From: JAJNBK01 sp035642715
GTDB taxonomy: Archaea; Thermoproteota; Nitrososphaeria; Nitrososphaerales; Nitrososphaeraceae
Reading direction: 5' to 3'
DNA: 16,397 nt
Assembly: GCA_035642715.1 (NCBI GenBank)
Contig: DASQRW010000029.1
Span: forward strand, 1-16,397
Part shown: piece after piece, positions 1 through 6,295 of the stretch
How positions within the stretch are numbered: position 1 is the stretch's first letter
Layout: each line of letters starts with the position of its first letter
Made by a program: the position numbers and the translations under genes
Notes under the pieces: generated by a model
The model's database searches: none
What the model was told of the DNA's origin: nothing
The model's input: the letters and a program-made list of their open reading frames with translations, nothing else

Positions 1-485
1 ATATTTTCAATTCTTAAGGTATATGAGCCTTGATCAGCAAAGACATATTTTTGTTGTTCTGCTGTCTGAGCAGATCGATGTGATTCTGTTATATGTTGAT
101 CATCCTTGAATAGCATTATATCATAGGGAATATCTTTTATCTGTTCGTTGGAATTAGAGTTTATAAAAGTTAAATTAAAAGTATTTTCTTTGTTTATATT
201 ATTTGACTTCCAATCTACCATTACTGTGAATGCTCCGTCATTGCTTATGCCTTGTAAAATGTTCGATCCTGATGGGAGAGATGTGTTATTACCCAGAGTA
301 TTACTAATATTTGAATTACCCTGAGCAAAAGATGTATTCATTAAGGCATATGTCAGAATTAATACAATAAGACTTGCCACAGATACTTTGACTGCTGTTT
401 TGAAATTCACTATTATAGAGTTTATCACTTTATTTAAATTGATTTGTATGAACATACCATTAAAATGGTGTTTAAATTGCTGCAT
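1..485 (-). CDS. Secreted Ig-like surface protein, N-terminal part (runs off left edge)
   Basis: Reading the minus strand from an ATG at 485 gives an open frame of 161 codons up to the window edge, so the C-terminus is missing. Residues about 31-49 are hydrophobic and are followed by a TSFA-Q type signal-peptidase site near residue 54, so the protein is probably exported. After an Asn/Ser-rich linker comes a beta-rich segment (GAFTVMVDW, TFNLTFIN, YDIMLFKD, YTLRIEN). This resembles the single Ig-like domain I associate with many thaumarchaeal surface proteins. A second in-frame ATG lies at 455, ten codons in. I prefer 485 because an AT-rich TATA-like stretch lies about 25 bp upstream of it, but the choice is uncertain. 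The gene diverges from the secreted-protein gene starting at 604. No catalytic motif is visible; a structural or binding role at the cell surface is inference. Confidence 0.7.
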   Translation of the reverse strand, partial: MQQFKHHFNGMFIQINLNKVINSIIVNFKTAVKVSVASLIVLILTYALMNTSFAQGNSNISNTLGNNTSLPSGSNILQGISNDGAFTVMVDWKSNNINKENTFNLTFINSNSNEQIKDIPYDIMLFKDDQHITESHRSAQTAEQQKYVFADQGSYTLRIEN

Positions 486-566
486 GATATTGGCAAGTTG
501 TATAATAATAAGTTTCTATAATGATAACTTTTAATCTTTGAGGCCGGGATTTCAGCAATTCAATGG

Positions 567-574
567 TTATATAC
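567..574 (+). promoter_or_regulatory. TATA box of the secreted-protein remnant
   Basis: TTATATAC is centred about 33 bp before the TTG at 604. The spacing fits a very short leader or leaderless transcript and gives modest support to the TTG start. Confidence 0.4.
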
Positions 575-603
575 TCCCATATTGTTCAACACCATTGTAA
601 ACA

Positions 604-1304
604 TTGTCGAAAAACTCCTCATTATCATTAACTAATAAAAATCCCGCGGCAAGTTCCCCCCTTGTTATTCTCGAAATAATCCTTCTTTCTGCTATTCTGA
701 CTAATACTGCAGCTTATGCCCAGTTACAAAATCCATTAGCATTAAAAATTACTTCACATGAACAGGGTCAAGAAGTTTCAGTTGGAGAACTTACTATCTC
801 TGGCACATCTACAGATAATGCCACTTCTGATTGCATAGTTTATGCAGATGTAAATGATATAAAACCATTTCAAAATGTTACAGCAACCGGTCCTGGTGGA
901 GCAAAGGACTACTCGAACTGGACATTTACATATACTGACAATTACCAGCTCATTACAAATGGAACAAATGAACTAACTGCTAAATTATCTTGTGTCAGTA
1001 GTCCCACTAATTTAACAAAATGGAGTAGTGTAATTGTCGTAGGAGTAATGTAATTGTCGTAGGAGTAATAAACAAATATCTACTACTACTACTACAACAA
1101 CAACCAATACCAACGTCATAGTAAGTGATACTACTAATTCAGACAGTAATAATATTTTAGCTAATGTTGTTATAACAACATTAGCAGAAGATAGATAGAT
1201 AATGCCACTCCTTTTATGTTTTCCTTCTCATCCGAAAGTACAGTAACAGCAACATTTTCGAAACTGGCGATACCATTGAGGATGATAAAGGTAATGGGAA
1301 GTGA
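604..1304 (+). pseudogene. Decaying secreted Ig-like protein gene (intact part 604-1053)
   Basis: The intact frame, 604-1053, encodes 149 residues. It starts at a TTG, because an in-frame stop lies two codons upstream and there is no early ATG. Residues 19-39 form a signal peptide ending AAYA-Q. The rest is an Ig-like module of a type I recall as common in soil Thaumarchaeota (KITSHEQGQEVSVGELTISG, GPGGAKDYSNWTFTY, NGTNELTAKLSC), with two cysteines at 77 and 130. The frame ends at TAA 1051-1053, inside a 20-bp tandem duplication (1030-1049 and 1050-1069). Further coding-like pieces follow in other frames: a Thr-rich linker and DTTNSDSNNIL in frame +1 (about 1067-1198), then SESTVTATF (from about 1201) and ETGDTIEDDKGNGK (to 1304). 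Intact relatives, as I recall them, have a Thr-rich linker and a second domain here. I therefore read this as a truncated gene with several frameshifts. The 149-residue product could still be made and exported. Confidence 0.55.
1030..1069. repeat. 20-bp perfect tandem duplication
   Basis: Two adjacent identical 20-bp copies beginning GTAATTGTCG (1030-1049, 1050-1069). The length is not a multiple of three, so the duplication shifts the secreted-protein frame and creates its stop codon at 1051-1053. Confidence 0.9.
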
Positions 1305-1583
1305 TTTAAGGTAGCCATGAAGACAATCTAGGTGCAGTTATACAACAACTAAATATATTACACATATACTGATGCAAGCCAACGTTAACCTGCTGCTTCA
1401 TGTGGATAATGCTCACTATAGTCTTCCGACAATCTTTAGAGTATTAGGTGATCTGCTTTTAACATCTAAATCTACCAATACTACATATTTTATTATCCAT
1501 CAAAAATATATTATCAAAAGCAAAATGAAATTTTTATTATCGAATAGAAGTAATAAGTGATCTTTACAGTATCTCATATTCTA
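1305..1583. other. Intergenic, no gene supported
   Basis: AT-rich DNA between the decayed secreted-protein gene and the 3' end of rps10. A 62-codon plus-strand frame at 1372-1560 has no family resemblance and no promoter, and I do not accept it. T-rich runs on the minus strand beyond rps10 (about 1495-1530) could terminate the tuf-rps10 transcript. Confidence 0.5.
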
Positions 1584-1895
1584 TTACTGGGTAAGAGACA
1601 CTTCTATGTATACATCGTCAGGTATCTTCAACCTCATTAACTGCCTGATTGACTTATCGTCAGCTCCCAGATCTATGACTCTTCTATGAATTCTAAGTTC
1701 GTATTTATCGTAAGTGTTCGTCCCCTGTCCGCAGGGCGATTTGCGAGTAACAACTTTCATCTTTTTGGTAGGAAGAGGATGAGGACCCTTGAGTTTAATG
1801 CCATTTTTTTCTCCGATTCCCTTGATCTCGGTACAGACACCTTCGAGTGTAGACAGATTGGTACTTGTAAGCTTAATTCTTGCTTCTTGGGCCAT
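1584..1895 (-). CDS. rps10: Small ribosomal subunit protein uS10
   Basis: This 103-residue protein has the full archaeal/eukaryotic uS10 length and conserved blocks: GPHPLPTKK near 37-45 and RKSPCGQGTNTYDKYELRIH from 51 onward, followed by RRVIDL. uS10 sits in the head of the small subunit and contacts 16S rRNA. The ATG at 1895 lies 9 bp after the aEF-1alpha stop codon on the same strand, the tuf-rps10 order common in archaea, so the two are almost certainly cotranscribed. I see no strong Shine-Dalgarno sequence in the short spacer. The protein looks complete. Confidence 0.97.
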   Translation of the reverse strand: MAQEARIKLTSTNLSTLEGVCTEIKGIGEKNGIKLKGPHPLPTKKMKVVTRKSPCGQGTNTYDKYELRIHRRVIDLGADDKSIRQLMRLKIPDDVYIEVSLTQ

Positions 1896-1904
1896 TTCTA
1901 TTCA

Positions 1905-3221
1905 CTATTTTTTGGTGGATGGATCATATTTCTCAGTAATTGCCTTCACAACACCTGCAGCAATAGTGGTTCCCATATCTCTTAAAGCAAATCTTCCGAT
2001 TTCTGGAAATTCTTTAAATGTTTCGATCGCTAGCGGTCTTACTGGTTTTATTCGAACTATTGCAGCATCCCCGGTCTTCAGAAACTTAGGTTTTTCTTCA
2101 ACTACACCGCCTGTTTTTGGATCGATCTTTCCAACAAATTCTGATAAAGTTGCTGCCACTTGGGATGTATGAGCATGTAAGACAGGAGTATAACCTGGTG
2201 CCATAGCAGTTGGATGGTGAATAACTATAATTTGTGCCTCAAATTCTTTTGCAACAGTAGGTGGATTATTTACTGGACCAATTACATCTCCGCGTTTAAT
2301 AGATTTCCTGTCAACACCTCTTAAATTGAAGCCAATATTATCACCAGCTTCTGCGGATTGCATTTGCGTGTGATGAGTTTCAATGGATTTGACTTCTCCT
2401 GTTACACCAGATGGCATTACTATTACTTTATCATTTGCCTTAATGGTCCCCGTTTCTACTCTCCCTACAGGTACTGTGCCAACACCTGTGATAGAATAGA
2501 CATCTTGTATAGGAATTCTAAGTGGCTTACCTACTGGTTTCTCTGGTGGTTCAAATGAGTCTAATGCTTCTGAAAGAGTAGGACCTTTATACCAAGGCAT
2601 ATTTTCAGATTTCTTTATTAGATTATCACCTTTCCACCCTGAAATGGGAATGATGGGAACCTTACTTATATTGTAACCCACTAGTTTCAACATTTTTTCG
2701 ACTGCCTCTTTGACTTCTTTATAACGTGTTTCAGAATAACCAGTATCATCCATCTTGTTTAGTGCGACTATAATTTGACTTACTCCTAGGGTCCTAGCAA
2801 GAAATGCGTGTTCCCTTCCCTGGCCACCAGGTTCTACTGCAGCTTCTGATTCACCTGGTTTAACTGAAACAACAAGAACGGCGGCATCTGCTTCAGATGC
2901 GCCAGTAATCATATTTTTGATGAAGTCTCTATGCCCAGGGGCATCGATTAAAGTATAAAAGAACTTTGAAGTTTCGAACTTTTGAAAAGCTAGATCGATA
3001 GTAATTCCTCTATCCCGTTCGTCCTTAATACTGTCCAGAACCCATGCATACTTAAAAGTGTCTCCCTTTCCTGTTGCTTCTGATTCCTTAGCAAATGCGT
3101 CAATAGTTCTTTGGTCAATAACACCCAAATCTACCATTAAATGACCTACCGTAGTTGATTTACCATTATCGACATGACCGACAACCACCAAGTTCATGTG
3201 TGGTTTTTTACTTGCGCTCAT
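1905..3221 (-). CDS. tuf: Translation elongation factor 1-alpha (aEF-1alpha)
   Basis: This GTPase delivers aminoacyl-tRNA to the ribosome. With the ATG at 3221 the product is 438 residues and begins MSASKKPH. The GTP-binding motifs are all present: GHVDNGKST (15-23), RGIT (71-74), DAPGH (93-97) and NKMD (155-158). They are followed by the two beta-barrel domains, with conserved stretches such as GVGTVPVGRVETG and GYTPVLHAHTSQVA. A GTG at 3239 would add six residues. It lies only about 11 bp from the presumed TATA box, whereas the ATG is about 29 bp away, so the ATG is the better start. It is the first gene of the tuf-rps10 operon. Nothing is truncated or missing. Confidence 0.97.
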   Translation of the reverse strand: MSASKKPHMNLVVVGHVDNGKSTTVGHLMVDLGVIDQRTIDAFAKESEATGKGDTFKYAWVLDSIKDERDRGITIDLAFQKFETSKFFYTLIDAPGHRDFIKNMITGASEADAAVLVVSVKPGESEAAVEPGGQGREHAFLARTLGVSQIIVALNKMDDTGYSETRYKEVKEAVEKMLKLVGYNISKVPIIPISGWKGDNLIKKSENMPWYKGPTLSEALDSFEPPEKPVGKPLRIPIQDVYSITGVGTVPVGRVETGTIKANDKVIVMPSGVTGEVKSIETHHTQMQSAEAGDNIGFNLRGVDRKSIKRGDVIGPVNNPPTVAKEFEAQIIVIHHPTAMAPGYTPVLHAHTSQVAATLSEFVGKIDPKTGGVVEEKPKFLKTGDAAIVRIKPVRPLAIETFKEFPEIGRFALRDMGTTIAAGVVKAITEKYDPSTKK

Positions 3222-3244
3222 AACGGGTAAAACACTCACAGGGC

Positions 3245-3257
3245 TTTATTTGTATTT
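3245..3257 (-). promoter_or_regulatory. TATA-like element of the tuf-rps10 operon
   Basis: On the minus strand the A/T-rich element AAATACAAATAAA is centred about 29 bp before the ATG at 3221, consistent with transcription starting a few bases upstream of the start codon. Confidence 0.5.
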
Positions 3258-3431
3258 CGATAAGAACTATCTTATTGCAACAATTCTGATGAGAAATCAT
3301 TATACACAAATGATCCTCTTAATCATGACAACTTCAAATAAACCAGAAATATACTTGGAACGACTCACTAACTATTAAAAATATGCCATAGTAATAAAAA
3401 TATACGTGTATGTGACCCTCATACTACCCTT

Positions 3432-3899
3432 TTATCCAGCTGATGTTTCCAGAAATAGCTGCTTTGCTCGATCTAGATTACCATTTATATTATTCATAAG
3501 CTGTTGAACTTGTTCTATTGGCGCTCTCTCTTCAATAGCAGTGCTGAGATCTTCTCTAAGCATAATTTCGGTTTCTTCCATTAGTTCTTTGTTTTTCTCT
3601 GCTAGAGGTGCTTCTACATATTCATAATTTTCTAGGTATGCTACAGTTGCAAGGTCCTCTGCTCCCGTGTAATTTTGTGCTTTGTATTCATTTAAGATTT
3701 TATTTAACAATACCTGAATGTCTTCAATTATCTTAACAGGTTGTCTTTGAAATTCTTGGGTATCTTCCCCTTCTATTTGGGAGAAAACTATGACAGGTTC
3801 GATTGAAGACAGTAGGAATAGAACAAACGATGAAAGTGCAAATACTCCACAGACTACCTTAAACTTTCTTTGTTCTGATTTTTGGTCATTCTTTTTCAT
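3432..3899 (-). CDS. Exported protein resembling the FTR1 iron-permease extracytoplasmic domain
   Basis: A 155-residue protein with a basic N-terminus and a hydrophobic segment at about 14-40 ending IVFSQ, either a signal peptide or a membrane anchor. Residues about 58-150 are alpha-helical and match the pattern I know from the extracytoplasmic domain of FTR1-family iron permeases: AYLENYEYVEAPLAE (88-101), then acidic helices with LREDLSTAIEE and a closing NLDRAKQLF. The FTR1 permease helices are absent, so this is a stand-alone domain. Binding or handling iron or another metal outside the membrane is inference from that resemblance. The ATG at 3899 fits the promoter: a TATA box about 29 bp upstream and a palindrome between the two. 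A DtxR/IdeR-type metal regulator is a reasonable guess. The main alternative is an unrelated helical surface protein. Confidence 0.7.
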   Translation of the reverse strand: MKKNDQKSEQRKFKVVCGVFALSSFVLFLLSSIEPVIVFSQIEGEDTQEFQRQPVKIIEDIQVLLNKILNEYKAQNYTGAEDLATVAYLENYEYVEAPLAEKNKELMEETEIMLREDLSTAIEERAPIEQVQQLMNNINGNLDRAKQLFLETSAG

Positions 3900-3901
3900 A
3901 C

Positions 3902-3915
3902 TTAGGTATACCTAA
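3902..3915. promoter_or_regulatory. Perfect 14-bp palindrome, candidate operator
   Basis: TTAGGTATACCTAA is a perfect palindrome lying 3 bp upstream of the ATG at 3899 and just downstream of the TATA box, over the expected transcription start. Its TTAGG/CCTAA arms are like half-sites of DtxR/IdeR-family metal regulators, though the spacing differs from the classical 19-bp box. I saw no second full copy in the window. Confidence 0.5.
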
Positions 3916-3921
3916 CTCACT

Positions 3922-3935
3922 GAGATATATTTATT
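3922..3935 (-). promoter_or_regulatory. TATA box of the FTR1-like gene
   Basis: On the minus strand AATAAATATATCTC is centred about 29 bp before the ATG at 3899, the spacing of a leaderless or very short-leader archaeal promoter. Confidence 0.65.
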
Positions 3936-4593
3936 CTACATGGTACTTCTCATTAATGAGAATTTCATGAGCAAGTTTTTCAGCTAAGATAGATATGTTT
4001 AACTCATGATGTGTGTCTATTAAAAAGCAATTCCGATTTATTAAAGGATAATCTTTAACAATATTTCTAAAAGAATGACATTACAGTGAGAGTATTTATT
4101 GGCATATTTTAATAGGGTGCCCTTCTAAATAGATAATATAGATTATCTACTATACTAACGGAGTTAATACAAATGCAAAGAGTATTACATTCTTTTTGAT
4201 AATTTAGTAACTGCAAGCCATTGGAAAGTAGATAATTGGAATTGGAGTGGCTTTCACAATTAAGTATTCGCAAAAATGAGTTTAACGCTACTAAAGAAGA
4301 TCTAATAAGTATAGGATCTACATAACAACATCTTGTGATAAAAATAACAAAATACTTTTAGATATAAAAGATTTTAAGATATTATTTATAAATAATTTGA
4401 CAATAATTTGGAAATTAGTTACTGCCTAGCTCAAGTTATTCTTATTTATTTATATTTAAAAGTATAATCCCTAACTATCGAAATAAGATTCAAATTGTAC
4501 ATCAAGACCAGATAAATTACTAGCATACTGTTTTTTATTGTGATGACTTTGCATATGTTTTTTCTTATACCTTAATGTTCAGTAAACTCCTTT
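3936..4593. other. Long AT-rich intergenic region
   Basis: No frame of convincing coding character on either strand. It contains one short hairpin-forming inverted repeat at 4131-4148 (AGATAAT/ATTATCT, 4-base loop), with a second TAGATAATT about 80 bp further on. Otherwise I see only scattered AT-rich sequence. Confidence 0.6.
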
Positions 4594-4884
4594 TTACAAA
4601 TGATTGTGCTCAGAATGTCTAGTAGAAAACTTCTGATCAACTGTTCGTCTGGCTAGCTCACGATAATACTCATCCATAAATATATCCAATGGATCAGTCC
4701 TTTTCTTAGATCTATATAGAGGAGGAGCACTTGGAGCATAGAAACCTGATTGTCTGCCGACAAAATATTCAAGATATGGAATAACCCTACTATATCCATG
4801 GTGTTTGTTATTTATATGTCGCTGAACGCTGTATCTTCTTGTAGACCACATCCCACAACTTTCGCAAACCCAATTAGGCTTCAT
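4594..4884 (-). CDS. Small C2H2 zinc-finger protein
   Basis: This 96-residue protein opens with one zinc finger: C7-x2-C10-x12-H23-x4-H28 (WVCESCGMWSTRR...QRHINNKHHG), a classical C2H2 spacing. The rest is basic and aromatic (IPYLEYFVGRQSGFY, RSKKRTDPLD) with a charged helical C-terminus. As I recall, soil Thaumarchaeota carry many short proteins of this design. A nucleic-acid-binding or regulatory role is likely, but the target is unknown. The ATG at 4884 is preceded by GGAGGG at 4900-4905, 15 bases away, which is longer than ideal. The nearest TATA-like sequence is at about 4964-4995. This implies a leader of some 50-60 bases, unlike the leaderless genes nearby. Confidence 0.85.
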   Translation of the reverse strand: MKPNWVCESCGMWSTRRYSVQRHINNKHHGYSRVIPYLEYFVGRQSGFYAPSAPPLYRSKKRTDPLDIFMDEYYRELARRTVDQKFSTRHSEHNHL

Positions 4885-4899
4885 GGTTATTACTATATT

Positions 4900-4905
4900 C
4901 CCTCC
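4900..4905 (-). promoter_or_regulatory. Possible Shine-Dalgarno in the zinc-finger gene leader
   Basis: GGAGGG on the minus strand, 15 bases before the ATG at 4884. The spacing is long, but the match to the archaeal anti-Shine-Dalgarno sequence is good. It overlaps a four-codon ATG...TAG mini-frame (ATG GAG GGA ATA TAG). Confidence 0.3.
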
Positions 4906-4919
4906 ATGTTGATCTTAGT

Positions 4920-4930
4920 TGCACAGTGCA
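4920..4930. promoter_or_regulatory. 11-bp palindrome in the zinc-finger gene leader
   Basis: TGCACAGTGCA (five-base arms, one central base) lies in a locally GC-richer patch between the zinc-finger start codon and its AT-rich promoter. It could be an operator or a small RNA hairpin. Confidence 0.3.
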
Positions 4931-5073
4931 GCGCCGTGGCAATCTTTCTGTCTGTAACAATCATATAATTATATTATATATTATAGTAATATAAAAGTCT
5001 ATTATAAGATAGATCTTACTAGCGATTCTAAAATTTATTTGTCTTTTAAAATCATAACAAGCCAAAATTAGTG

Positions 5074-5107
5074 CTGTTGTTAATACTAGACTGTTGTTAA
5101 TACTAGA
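5074..5107. repeat. 17-bp tandem duplication
   Basis: CTGTTGTTAATACTAGA occurs twice in direct succession (5074-5090, 5091-5107) without mismatch, in non-coding DNA. Probably a recent slippage duplication. Confidence 0.9.
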
Positions 5108-5171
5108 GCATATTTGAATATCCATAGATCAGTAGTATATTATATAGTGATTCAAAGTATGTATGTGTGTG

Positions 5172-5199
5172 TATGGCTGCGAGTAAATAGTCAGCCATA
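5172..5199. repeat. Inverted repeat able to form a hairpin
   Basis: TATGGCTG (5172-5179) and CAGCCATA (5192-5199) are exact reverse complements around a 12-base loop. There is no adjacent T-run, so a terminator is not obvious and its role is unknown. Confidence 0.6.
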
Positions 5200-5569
5200 T
5201 GGCAAACACAAAGAGCAAATCTGGTTAATTATGATATATTCATTCATCTAACCTATATTAAGCCTTTATAGTGCGGCATATTGCAAAAGATATTTCTCAT
5301 CTCGAATTCCTGTTGACTTCCAGTAATATTTATTGACTATAAAAGAGATTTACTTAATGTAGCACTTCGCATTCGTATATGAGTAATTCCTATAATGAGA
5401 AGAACAGTTAATGCTGTTTTGATTAAGAAAAAAGGTAATTGGAACATCACTTTAATTATCAATTATCATATTAATACTATGCTATTTTAGGGTATGTATA
5501 CAAATGTATAATGAATAACAAATAATGCTAATTTCCTACTATTTCTTTTGGTCGATAATACTTATTCCG

Positions 5570-5956
5570 TTATATTACTGGAATATTACCTGCCATTGGA
5601 ATTGGCACTCTCAGTGTAACTACGCCGTCTACATATTTTGCTGTACCAACTACCTTTTCATCATCACTCACTGAAATAGGTAATGTTATTTTCTTTTCTA
5701 TCACAGATGGCCTTTGTCTATAATAAACCGTGCCAATGTTCTCTTCAGGTTCCCTTTTAGCATTAATCGATAAAATATCTTCTACTATTCTAAGTTTTAT
5801 ATCTTTCTTGGCAAAACCTGGCAGATCAATTATAATCAAAAGATCATTGCCATCTTCGACTATGTCTACGGCTGGCATTATAAATTCATAGAATTCCTTG
5901 GATCTATTACCTAATTCCCTCATAACCTCTTTAGCCATATATTGTCCTAAACCCAT
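5570..5956 (-). CDS. hsp20: Small heat-shock protein, Hsp20/alpha-crystallin family
   Basis: This 128-residue ATP-independent chaperone keeps unfolding proteins soluble. The alpha-crystallin domain spans about residues 29-118: MPAVDIVEDGNDLLIIIDLPGF (27-48), the YYRQRP loop near 78-83, EKKITLPI and the signature GVVTLRVPIP (111-120). The C-terminus ends IPVI, matching the I-x-I/V tail that locks sHsp oligomers. The length is normal for an archaeal sHsp. The ATG at 5956 is supported by a TATA box centred about 24 bp upstream, implying a leaderless mRNA; a second Met at residue 7 is a less likely start. It is a monocistronic unit. Heat-shock control is likely for the family, but I can identify no specific operator. 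Confidence 0.95.
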   Translation of the reverse strand: MGLGQYMAKEVMRELGNRSKEFYEFIMPAVDIVEDGNDLLIIIDLPGFAKKDIKLRIVEDILSINAKREPEENIGTVYYRQRPSVIEKKITLPISVSDDEKVVGTAKYVDGVVTLRVPIPMAGNIPVI

Positions 5957-5976
5957 ACATCCATTTCCGTTGAATC

Positions 5977-5984
5977 GATATAAA
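5977..5984 (-). promoter_or_regulatory. TATA box of hsp20
   Basis: TTTATATC on the minus strand, preceded by a purine-rich BRE-like stretch (AGAAAGGA) and centred about 24 bp before the hsp20 ATG at 5956. A good match to an archaeal core promoter. Confidence 0.7.
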
Positions 5985-6295
5985 TCCTTTCTTCTGCTAA
6001 ACGAACTAATAGGAGGTGTCTAATCTTTTAATTTGAGTGTGCAAGCAGATACATTAACTAGACGATGACAATTCAACCGTTTGTGTAGGCAAGCGCAACA
6101 ACAATCATGTTAGCAAAAATAAAATATATTCGAGCAGGATGTTTGTATTAGGCTAAGAGCCGCTAATGATGTCATTATAGACAAGTTATAGATATATGAA
6201 TCTGACAAAGCTCTAGATACTACACTACACATCAATGATATACAGACGGTAGAGGAATTCGATTACTCTTTATTGGGTTCTTCAACAATTCCGAG
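5985..6295. other. Intergenic between divergent hsp20 and truD
   Basis: A divergent promoter region. It contains an isolated AGGAGGTG on the plus strand near 6010 with no usable reading frame after it. Several short Asn/Ala-type codon runs are interrupted by stops in every frame. No gene is supported. Confidence 0.5.

Larger units (their letters stand above)
4985..5569. other. Long AT-rich intergenic region
   Basis: Between the zinc-finger promoter and the 3' end of hsp20. It holds a 17-bp tandem repeat (5074-5107) and an 8-bp inverted repeat (5172-5199). A 31-codon plus-strand frame at 5395-5490 has no recognisable similarity and I do not accept it as a gene. Confidence 0.55.

Noticed and set aside
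1372..1560. 62-codon plus-strand frame
   Set aside because: Random AT-rich composition, no known motif, no promoter; it lies beyond the decayed surface-protein gene.
1686..2172. Plus-strand frames opposite rps10 and tuf
   Set aside because: Antisense shadows of two securely identified genes.
1904..3239. GTG start for aEF-1alpha at 3239
   Set aside because: Too close to the TATA-like element (about 11 bp), and the ATG at 3221 gives the expected archaeal N-terminus.
6008..6050. Shine-Dalgarno AGGAGGTG for a plus-strand gene
   Set aside because: The only nearby start codon leads to a stop within seven codons.
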